This document shows, in pieces, positions 36,201 through 42,198 of a DNA stretch of 64,000 nucleotides. Below the pieces are notes generated by a model. The model did no database searches and was not told the DNA's origin. It saw only the letters and a program-made list of their open reading frames with translations. Source of the stretch: Nostoc mirabile CHAB5784. GTDB lineage: Bacteria > Cyanobacteriota > Cyanobacteriia > Cyanobacteriales > Nostocaceae. Position 1 is the first letter of the stretch, and each line of letters begins with the position of its first letter. The stretch is from assembly GCF_020829645.1 (NCBI RefSeq), contig NZ_JAIVFS010000032.1, positions 1 to 64,000 on the forward strand. The letters run 5' to 3'. The position numbers and the translations under genes were made by a program.

Positions 36201-36343
36201 GTTGATATGAGATATGGGTTGAGCAGCAGAGTTGCCCCCAGTGCTAAAGCAACGGATAGCAAAGCAACAGCATAGTGCAGCAGTTGCTCTCTACTGCCAG
36301 CAAAAATGTTTTTAGGTTTCGATGCCCTCACTTTATGAGCCAT
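33239..36343 (-). CDS. multi-PAS membrane sensor histidine kinase
   Basis: The 1034-residue protein begins with a DUF4118/KdpD-like membrane region (about 23-123; NPYLISTPAALFYVAVMVSA, AINYFFFKP). Five PAS/PAC units follow (about 140-250, 268-390, 400-520, 535-655, 660-785), the last several ending in GYIGSCVDIHDRN- or GIASDIHDRK-type PAC motifs. After a coiled coil comes HisKA (His816, SYSVSHDLRSPLRH) and an ATPase domain (LRNLIDNAVKYS, VQDNGVGFN, GTGVGLANVQRI) of the phytochrome-kinase subgroup. First gene of a three-gene operon. No haem- or chromophore-binding Cys is obvious. Confidence 0.92.
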   Translation of the reverse strand: MAHKVRASKPKNIFAGSREQLLHYAVALLSVALALGATLLLNPYLISTPAALFYVAVMVSAWYGGLGPGLVATVLSTLAINYFFFKPFDPHNITNLSRLIPLVVFILAAGLISSLNESRRTAQQKAEASLKSLRESEARFGRLTESNIIGVIVANLNGSIIEANDAFLQMLNYTREDLRSGKIRWGEITPPEYIEVSERAIEELRITGSCKPFEQEYIRKDGSQVPVLIGFAKQGDRTIIGFVLDLSQRQAALRERKQAEVAQSILQMLLEHVPEGITITDGPPDFPIIANSKLAQELLGRPGESLVGMTSGDYVQSIGLFLADGVTRPTLEQLPLYRATRYGETIRDEECIIERPDGTRITAIANVVPIQDFQGQIIGAIDCWRDITNRKQMEEALRQRETELRLITDTLPVLISFVDSEQRYRFNNRAYQEWFGHSTAEVYGKYLWEVLGESAYEVLRPYVEQVLAGEQVTFESQVPYKDGGTRYINAIYVPQFNKEGTVEGYAALITDISKQQAALRDRNQAEAALRESEARFRQMADTAPVLVWMSGTDKLCNYFNKPWLDFTGRTLEQEMGNGWAEGVHPDDLQRCLDTYINAFDARQNFKMEYRLRHNDGEYRWVFDTGVPRFAPTGEFLGYIGSCVDIHDRNLAEETLRDSEERYRILTEVSPQAIWMGDRDGGISYCNQYWFDYSGLTMEQTSGYGWIDIIHPDDRDRVFKTSIEAVANATNYEAEIRFRRVSDGSYRWHIVRGLPFRDAAGQIIKWVGIASDIHDRKVAEAALQQLNEMLEQRIQERTAQLEAANKELESFSYSVSHDLRSPLRHIAGFIELLQKRHSSTTTLDEASQRYLKIIAETSKQAGILIDELLTFSRMGRTEMRYININMEQLVEEIKRDLQIQTRKRTINWHIESLPEVQGDPSMLRLVLRNLIDNAVKYSQTRNPAEITVGSTENENEVVFFVQDNGVGFNMQYVHKLFGVFQRLHSDPKFEGTGVGLANVQRIIHRHNGRVWAESVVDSGATFYFSLPKLLKKEGE

Positions 36344-36725
36344 AACCCTACTCTGCTTCTGGAAAATACTGATTTAGCAGCCTTTTGCCGGGTTTACTCA
36401 TCTGCCGTAACATTTCTTGTATTAGTTTTAGCGCTATCCGTGAAGGCACTGTATGCTCATTTTCTCAATGATTGACTGTTTTGAATGAAACTTTTAATCC
36501 AGCAGCAAACTATTTCTGAGAAAAATTGAGTTGTTACCAAAGCTCCCGAATTAAATCTAAAATCTCCAGCCGCTTTCTGACAGACATCTCCTTTTTCTTA
36601 TCCCTATAGCAATGACTAGGATAGGACAGGTGTCTTATTGTTTATCTCCTGCTGAGGGAATATTTCTCAGGTTATACCAGTAAGCTGGGTTTCGCTGTCA
36701 CTGTAGCTAATCTTCTATCTTAAAA
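36344..36725. promoter_or_regulatory. leader region of the kinase operon
   Basis: About 380 bp between the kinase start and the 21-bp array. It is A/T-rich without a recognised gene and should carry the promoter of the three-gene operon. A frame at 36275-36475 overlapping the kinase start is not protein-like. Confidence 0.4.
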
Positions 36726-37030
36726 GGCTCAACGTTGGAGTTCAAAGGCTCAACGTTGGAGTTAAAAGGCTCAACGTTGGAGTTAAAAGGCTCAACGTTG
36801 GAGTTAAAAGGCTCAACGATGGAGTTAAAAGGCTCAACGATGGAGTTAAAAGGCTCAACGTTGGAGTTAAAAGGCTCAACGATGGAGTTAAAAGGCTCAA
36901 CGATGGAGTTAAAAGGCTCAACGTTGAGGTTAAAAGGTTCAACGATGGAGTTAAAAGGCTCAACGTTGGAGTTAAAAGGCTCAACGTTGGAGTTAAAAGG
37001 CTCAATGTTGAAGTTAAAAGGCTCAAGTTT
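36726..37030. repeat. 21-bp tandem array, 14 copies plus a partial
   Basis: Fourteen 21-bp units from 36726 to 37019 and an 11-bp partial. The core is GGCTCAACGTTGGAGTTAAA; GTT alternates with GAT at one position, and the first unit ends TTCAAA. GTT units contain the palindrome CAACGTTG. The complement of the first unit includes TTTGAACTC, also found in the arrays at 24468 and, nearly, 52246. Confidence 0.95.
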
Positions 37031-37059
37031 CAGTATGAACCTCTTGCAAAAGTCCCTAA

Positions 37060-37131
37060 CACCCCACCCCCAACCCCTCCCGAAGAGCGGGGAGGGGAGC
37101 GTTTGCTTTACTCAAATGCGGGGTGGGGTTC
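37060..37131. repeat. ACCCCACCCC hairpin element
   Basis: ACCCCACCCCCAACCCCTCC pairs with distal GGGGAGGGG and GGGGTGGGGTT arms. It is a relative of the elements at 24863-24936 and 41960-42198. Confidence 0.7.
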
Positions 37132-37143
37132 TTTATTTTTGAT

Positions 37144-37428
37144 TTAGGGACTTCCAAATAAAAAAATATCCCAAAACTGACGCAAAAATCTTCTCTATTT
37201 CTCCCCTCTCTGTGTTCTCTGCGTCTGGAGTGGTTCGTTCATTTAGATAATTTATTTCTTGGAAGTCCCTCTGACTTTTCACGTTATGTGGAAAAGCCAC
37301 TAAAAACCTAACCCCCTAACCCCCTTCCCTACGAGGGAAGGGGGAAAATTTAAAGTCTCTCTCCTTTTAGGAGAGAGAAATAGAAGTGAGGTTTTCCAGA
37401 TACCGTGAAAAGTCAGGGAAGTCCCTAA
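37144..37428. mobile_element. TTAGGGACTTCC element with a second element inserted in its end
   Basis: Outer ends TTAGGGACTTCC (37144-37155) and GGAAGTCCCTAA (37417-37428) are perfect inverted repeats. Inside, an inner copy of the right end (GGAAGTCCCT, 37261-37270) marks the target duplication of a second element at 37271-37416. The outer element's right end supplies the stop codon that truncates the pentapeptide-family gene at 37634. Confidence 0.75.
37271..37416. mobile_element. 146-bp nested MITE with CTGACTTTTCACG ends
   Basis: Perfect 13-bp inverted ends CTGACTTTTCACG (37271-37283) and CGTGAAAAGTCAG (37404-37416), extending to about 25 bp with few mismatches (TGGAAAA/TTTTCCA). It is flanked on both sides by GGAAGTCCCT (37261-37270 and 37417-37426), a 10-bp direct duplication. 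The interior holds CTAACCCCC...GGGAAGGGGG and TCTCTCCT...AGGAGAGA hairpins. No coding capacity. Confidence 0.85.
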
Positions 37429-37634
37429 GCATTGATAAATATTGCAATTCCATCGAAAATTGTCGCAGTAGTTTTTAACGCTTCCGTTTCATTTTTTAGT
37501 CGTTCATCTGACGGGGATATATCCCAGACAAAGTAAGCGACCATAGCAGATGAAATAATAAATAATGCAAATACAGTAAATGAAATTAGAAATATAAAAG
37601 AATTTTTAGGTGTGTCTGTATTGTTATCAGACAT
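37425..37634 (-). pseudogene. membrane pentapeptide-family protein, N-terminal stub
   Basis: From ATG 37634 the frame gives about 69 residues, MSDNNTDTPKNSFIFLISF..., with two hydrophobic helices. It ends ALKTTATIFDGIAIFINA and a stop supplied by the inserted element. The segment aligns with the membrane region of the neighbours at 37745 (QALTTTAIVFLASAVMFNTY) and 27552 (QALTTVAIIIGGLALIINAY), where the chain continues YY... into the linker and pentapeptides. The 3' part is not found. So this is the membrane part of a fourth family member, cut by the element at 37144-37428. An earlier ATG at 37652 is possible. Confidence 0.75.
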
Positions 37635-37744
37635 AGCTTTCGTTTTCCTCATCTCCAGAATTGTTACGGAGACTTTTGGTAAAAACTATAGCACTAAGTG
37701 AAAACGGTAGAATGCGCCCAAATAACTAATGATACTGTGATAAC

Positions 37745-39220
37745 TCAACTTGATTGTCGCCAATCTGTCGGTGCTTCTATATAATCAGGTAGACGAGTGG
37801 TGCGATCGCCAAGTGCTTTTTCAATCTGCTGCAACTCTAAGTTTTTAGCCCCTGTTAAAATTGTCCCTTCCAGTTTGACATCACTCAGGTCAGCTTCTGA
37901 AAAGTTAGCTCCCATAAGGTTTGCCTGAGTCAGATTAGCTTGATAAAAAGTCGCCCTATACAAGTTAGCTCCGATAAGGTTTGCTTGAAACAGGTCAGCT
38001 TCCGTTAAACTGGCTTCTGAGAGGTTGGCAAAATACACTTCTGTTTGGTGGAGTTTGGCTGCATTCAAATTAGCTCCAGAAAGATTGGCACCATTCAAGT
38101 TAGCCCCTGAGAGGTTGGCTCCAATCAAACCCGTCATGCACAGATTGGCTTTACCCAATTTTGCTCCTTGCAAGTTAGCTAAAAATAGCTTTGCCCCTGA
38201 GAGGTCGGCCATTTTTAAGGTAGCTTGTTGCAAGTTAGCTTTATAGAGGTTTGCTCCTTGGAGATTAGCTACACGCAGACTTGCTCCAGAGAGATTGGCT
38301 GAACGCATGTTTGCCCCACAGAGATTAGCGCGGTTGAGATTAGCCCAACAGAGGTTTGCTCCATAAAGGCTAGCTTTTAGTAATTTGGTTTCATAGAGAA
38401 TAGACCTAACGAGTTTAGCGCCGTTCAGGTCAGCCTCGCTCAAGTCGGCTCCCCGCAGGTCAGCCCCACTCAAGTCAGAACCACGTAAGTCTGCTTGTTG
38501 CAGATTAACTCCTAGCAGGTCTGCCCTTCTAATGTCGATATTACGTAAATCAAGTTTTTGATCTTTTGGGTCTTCGAGTAAATTACGTCTGCCGATGACA
38601 GTTAAAGCTGCTTGAATATCAGTGCGGATTTTTGGCAATTCTTCATGGAGATTTTGCTCCAACTGCTGTGTCGAACGCGACCCACCTCTGTGCCTACCTG
38701 AGTAAGCTGCTTCTTGATATTCCGGGTTTTGTTGCTCTACCCTCACCTGCTGGATAGGTGCATTCTCTCGCACAAAGGCAGTAAGAATTTCCATGATTGT
38801 CCAGTATTCTTTGGAAAAATCCTGAGCAACTCTTTCTAATGCATAAATTGCGCCTGTCCGGGTTTCAACTTTTTCATGACCAAGCTGGGCAATTGCCCCC
38901 ATAAAGCGCTCTGAAATCAATCTGTCTTGATTAACTTTTGCATTTTGAATGCCAATTTCCAGATTTTTCTCAGCTGCGATCGCATTTTTCTGCATCGCTT
39001 GGGCCCGCTTTGCTGCATAATAAGTATTAAACATTACTGCCGATGCGAGAAAAACTATTGCAGTAGTTGTTAATGCTTGGTTTCTATACTGAATTTTTTC
39101 CTGAATTGACAATTCTTTAATACTAGACAACGCGAAAAAAATTACAGTCAATGAGAAGCCAAATATAACTGTTATAGTTATCAACCAATTCAAAAGAACG
39201 TCTGTCTTTTTAGAAGACAT
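37745..39220 (-). CDS. membrane-anchored pentapeptide-repeat protein
   Basis: The 491-residue protein has two N-terminal helices (about 8-30 and 45-65), then a charged helix with AAKRAQAMQKNAIAAEKNLE. The family linker contains SERFMGAIAQLGHEKVETRT, ALERVAQDFSKEYWTIMEIL, AFVRENAP and DIQAALTVIGRRN. About 45 tandem A(D/N)LxX pentapeptides follow (about 230-470), including LRGADLSEADLNGAKL and LIGANLSGANLNGANLSGAN. The ending LELQQIEKALGDRTTRLPDY matches the paralogue at 27552. It lies 110 bp from the stub at 37634. The role is unknown; pentapeptide beta-helices can mimic DNA or act as scaffolds. Confidence 0.85.
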   Translation of the reverse strand: MSSKKTDVLLNWLITITVIFGFSLTVIFFALSSIKELSIQEKIQYRNQALTTTAIVFLASAVMFNTYYAAKRAQAMQKNAIAAEKNLEIGIQNAKVNQDRLISERFMGAIAQLGHEKVETRTGAIYALERVAQDFSKEYWTIMEILTAFVRENAPIQQVRVEQQNPEYQEAAYSGRHRGGSRSTQQLEQNLHEELPKIRTDIQAALTVIGRRNLLEDPKDQKLDLRNIDIRRADLLGVNLQQADLRGSDLSGADLRGADLSEADLNGAKLVRSILYETKLLKASLYGANLCWANLNRANLCGANMRSANLSGASLRVANLQGANLYKANLQQATLKMADLSGAKLFLANLQGAKLGKANLCMTGLIGANLSGANLNGANLSGANLNAAKLHQTEVYFANLSEASLTEADLFQANLIGANLYRATFYQANLTQANLMGANFSEADLSDVKLEGTILTGAKNLELQQIEKALGDRTTRLPDYIEAPTDWRQSS

Positions 39221-39383
39221 GGTAACGATTTTCCTTACAACCTAGAATTATTACTTAGATGTTGAGGAAAAATAGTATAGCATTTAGCAGAAAATTATCA
39301 TAGGTGTCAAGACACTCAATTAACTAGTTAATGATATCGAATGTACTATCGGTCTTTTATTACTCTGAAAAAATAAAATATTT

Positions 39384-39645
39384 GTAGGTTGGGTTGAACT
39401 TTAGTGTTACCCAACAAAATCAAAGATTCTTGGTTAGGACTTACGCAAGAGTTACGGAATAACGAACCACAGAGGCGCAGAGAAGCCAGTGCGCCCTTGC
39501 GGTTAAGAGACTTGTTCGCTCAAGCGCGTTCCCGTTCGCGCAGCGTCTCCGTCAGGAGAAGGGTAGCAACTGGCGCGACACGGAGAAATAAGAGTTTGAG
39601 AGATATTTTGCGTAAGTCCTATTGGTGTTGGGTTTCGTTCCTACG
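39384..39645. repeat. GTAGGTTGGG palindromic element split by a MITE
   Basis: The left part (39384-39434) reads GTAGGTTGGGTTGAAC...GTTACCCAACAAAAT. The right part (39622-39645) reads TTGGTGTTGGGTTTCGTTCC. Together they correspond to the intact element at 996-1072. They are separated by the MITE at 39435-39621. Confidence 0.75.
39435..39621. mobile_element. MITE with TAGGACTTACGCA ends, copy 2
   Basis: 187 bp bounded by TAGGACTTACGCA and GCGTAAGTCCTA, flanked by TTGGT at 39430-39434 and 39622-39626. The interior is close to the copy at 51938-52125: shared blocks include GAAGCCAGTGCGCCCTTGCG, GGCGCGACACGGAGAAAT and AGAGTTTGAGAGATATTTTG. It is inserted inside the palindromic element at 39384-39645. 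Confidence 0.85.
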
Positions 39646-39753
39646 CGCAGGTAAAGAAAAATCGAACCACAGAGGCACTAAGAGCGAACAAGTCGGCACA
39701 GCCGCAAGGGCGCACTGGCTCAAGATTGACTTTTGGCTTGCTGTAGTAGTGTT

Positions 39754-40497
39754 TTACTCAGAGAATTTAGCTTCTCTGAGGTTTGCCCCATCAAGTATGG
39801 CATCATTGAGAACTGCTCCATGCACCCTAGCTAAATATAAGCTTGCATAATATAGGTTAGCTCCGGAGAGGTTAGCTCCTTTTAGACTAGCTGCACTGAG
39901 AATTGCTCCAGATAGGTTAGCTAAAGATAAGTTAGTACCTTCTAGGTTAGCTGCACTGAGAATTGCTCCCGCCAGATTAGCTTCTGTGAGGTTAGCTCCA
40001 GCAAGATTAGCTTGATAGAGATTTGTCTGTTCTAAGTTCGCTCTATTCAGATTTGCTCCTCTTATGTCAGTGTGACTCAAATCAAGTTGCTCATTTTTGG
40101 GATCTTTGTTTACATCTCTTCTAGCGATAACGGTAAGGGCTGCTTGAATATCTACACGAAGTTTTGTTGACAGGTTGCTCGTTACTTTCTCTTGGGGCAT
40201 GTAAGGTGCATTTTCTCGTACAAAAGTAGTAAGAATATCCATAATTATCCAGTGGTACTGTGGATGATTTTGGGCAATTTGCTCTAAATCATTAATTACA
40301 ACTAGACTGGTTTCTATTGTCTTATTCCCTAGTTGTTCAATTGCTATTCTTAAACGTTCTTTTGGCAACTGATGCTGAGTTTGGTTAACTTTTACTTTCA
40401 AAGCATGTATCCTCAGACATATTTTTGATAGCTGACTGTTGTCTGTCGGTAAAATATTTTTTATGCCCTGAAAAGCATTAACAATTATTGTCAACAT
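39754..40497 (-). CDS. pentapeptide-repeat protein lacking the membrane helices
   Basis: The 247-residue member of the same family begins MLTIIVNAFQGIKNILPTDN, aligning with the end of the second helix of its paralogues. It lacks the first helix. The linker is recognisable but more diverged (ERLRIAIEQLGNKTIETSLV, WIIMDILTTFVRENAP, DIQAALTVIARRD). About 15 pentapeptides follow (DIRGANLNRANLEQTNLYQA). The C-terminus ends AILDGANLREAKFSE without the QQIE...GDRTT motif of the others, so it is shortened at both ends. It may be a decaying copy or a soluble form. Confidence 0.7.
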   Translation of the reverse strand: MLTIIVNAFQGIKNILPTDNSQLSKICLRIHALKVKVNQTQHQLPKERLRIAIEQLGNKTIETSLVVINDLEQIAQNHPQYHWIIMDILTTFVRENAPYMPQEKVTSNLSTKLRVDIQAALTVIARRDVNKDPKNEQLDLSHTDIRGANLNRANLEQTNLYQANLAGANLTEANLAGAILSAANLEGTNLSLANLSGAILSAASLKGANLSGANLYYASLYLARVHGAVLNDAILDGANLREAKFSE

Positions 40498-40727
40498 TAT
40501 TAAGTGATAAAATGAGGTTTAAAAATTACTTGCACTTACTACTCTTCATTCTTCACTATCAATTAACCCTGAGGATGATGATTTGGATTGATGCCTGTGA
40601 TAAAGCATCCATAAATCATTTATGAAAAAGCACTAATTATAAAGGATAGCCTTCTTTTACTAGATACGCTACGGGAACACAAAAAATCTCACAAATCAAA
40701 TAATATTTTTATTAACTCCTTCAATCA

Positions 40728-41927
40728 ATGCAGCAAAAATTACAGCCTATAGTTAAAGACCTAGTTCTGATTGGTGGCGGTCACAGCCATGCAATTGCCC
40801 TGAAAATGTTTGGTAGAAAGCCTTTACTTAGTGTCCGTTTGACGTTGATTACCGCAGCTAAAAATACAGCCTACTCTGGAATGTTACCAGGACACATTGC
40901 CGGATTTTATAGCCACGATGAATGTCATATTGACTTGCGACCTTTAGCGAACTTTGCTCAAGCACAGCTGTATATTGACACAGTAGTTGCCCTAGACTTG
41001 GAAAATCACAAAGTTCTTTGTGCTAACGGACTTGTGGTAGATTTTGATATGCTGTCTATTGATATTGGCAGCACTCCGGCCACAGTGTCTGTATCAGGTG
41101 CAGCAGAATATGCGATCGCAGCTAAACCAGTATCGCATCTATTGGAACATTGGTATGAACTAATTGAAGCTATAGGTAAAAATCCTCAAGAACCAATTAG
41201 GATTGCGATCGCAGGTGGTGGCGCTGGTGGTGTAGAATTGGCGCTGTCGATGCAATCTCATTTACATCGCATTTTACGTCAAACTCAACAACCAATTCAA
41301 AATCTGGAAGTTCATTTATTCCAGCGTGGCACGGAACTAATGCCCAATTACCATTCATCAGTACGCCATCAAATTCAGCAAATTTTAACGGAGCGAGGTA
41401 TTAAGCTACATCTTGGGGAAACTGTGTGTAAAGTTGCACCTACACCACACAGTGAAACTAAAGAAATATTTGAGATTAAATGCGAATCTGGCTTGATAGT
41501 AGAGTGTAATAAAATTTTTTGGGTAACACAAGCATCAGCACCTGAGTGGTTAAAAATCGCTGGACTAGGAACTGATGAGCGAGGCTTTATTTTGGTGGAA
41601 GACACGTTGCAATCTCAAACGCATCCCCAAGTATTTGCTGCTGGTGACATTGCCACAATGGTAAATTATCCGCGTCCGAAAGCTGGGGTATTTGCTGTTA
41701 GGCAAGGTAAACCTTTATTTGAGAATTTGCAGCGAATTTTATTAGATAAGTCGCTCAAACCTTATAGACCACAGAAACAATATTTGAGTTTAATTGGTAC
41801 AGGAGACGGACGAGCCATAGCCACACGAGGTATCATCACTTTACCACCTCACAAACTCTTGTGGCGTTACAAAGATTGGATTGACCGCCGCTTTATGGAA
41901 CGCTTTCACTTTGAAGAAATTAAGTGA
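40728..41927 (+). CDS. FAD-dependent pyridine nucleotide oxidoreductase (SelD-N-terminal type)
   Basis: The 399-residue protein has two nucleotide-binding folds: LVLIGGGHSHAIALKMFGRK (about residue 13) for FAD and IAIAGGGAGGVELALSMQSH (about 161) for NAD(P)H. An FAD-site segment HPQVFAAGDIATM also appears. GGGHSH and TAYSGMLPGHIAGFYSHDEC are typical of the NDH-2-like domain that in many cyanobacteria is fused to the N-terminus of selenide, water dikinase. Here the protein stops after MERFHFEEIK, where the SelD domain would begin, so it is a stand-alone version. The electron acceptor is unknown. Monocistronic, with a palindromic repeat after it. Confidence 0.8.
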   Translation: MQQKLQPIVKDLVLIGGGHSHAIALKMFGRKPLLSVRLTLITAAKNTAYSGMLPGHIAGFYSHDECHIDLRPLANFAQAQLYIDTVVALDLENHKVLCANGLVVDFDMLSIDIGSTPATVSVSGAAEYAIAAKPVSHLLEHWYELIEAIGKNPQEPIRIAIAGGGAGGVELALSMQSHLHRILRQTQQPIQNLEVHLFQRGTELMPNYHSSVRHQIQQILTERGIKLHLGETVCKVAPTPHSETKEIFEIKCESGLIVECNKIFWVTQASAPEWLKIAGLGTDERGFILVEDTLQSQTHPQVFAAGDIATMVNYPRPKAGVFAVRQGKPLFENLQRILLDKSLKPYRPQKQYLSLIGTGDGRAIATRGIITLPPHKLLWRYKDWIDRRFMERFHFEEIK

Positions 41928-41959
41928 TATTATGTCCGCTTAATCACTTATTAAACCCG

Positions 41960-42198
41960 GAGAACCCCACCCCGCCAAAGCTATGCTTTGTCTCCCCTCC
42001 CCGCAGACTAAGGTGTACACACAAGTCGAATTACCCCCCTTAATCCCCCCGATATATTGGGGGGAAACAAGAATCTAGTTCCCTCTCCTTTATAAGGTCC
42101 GGGTTAGGGTGGGGTAAAACCTTGGTTAATCAGCTATTTCAGACTTGTGTGTACACCGTAACCCCGCTCTTCGGGAGGGGTTGGGGGTGGGGTTCTTT
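41960..42198. repeat. CCCCACCCC hairpin element split by another element
   Basis: The left half GAACCCCACCCCGCCAAAGC...CTCCCCTCCCCGC (41960-42004) and the right half CCCCGCTCTTCGGGAGGGG...GGGGTGGGGTTC (42162-42197) form one hairpin like that at 24863-24936. The insertion at 42009-42160 sits in its loop. Confidence 0.8.
42009..42160. mobile_element. 152-bp element with GGTGTACACACAAGTC ends
   Basis: Nineteen-base inverted ends (42009-42027 and 42142-42160) with one mismatch; core GGTGTACACACAAGTC / GACTTGTGTGTACACC. The interior has a CCCCCCGATATATTGGGGGG hairpin. It is inserted in the loop of a larger hairpin element. No clear target duplication. Confidence 0.75.

Noticed and set aside
36726..37030. 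Possible CRISPR array
   Set aside because: Units are contiguous with no spacers. The same holds for the arrays at 150, 24468 and 52246. No cas genes are present.
36735..37142. A 135-residue repeat protein on the plus strand and a 94-residue one on the minus strand
   Set aside because: Artefact of the 14-copy 21-bp array; no start context and no protein-like flanks.
39404..39850. A 148-residue plus-strand frame
   Set aside because: Runs across the MITE and antisense to the pentapeptide gene; arginine-rich composition comes from the repeat.
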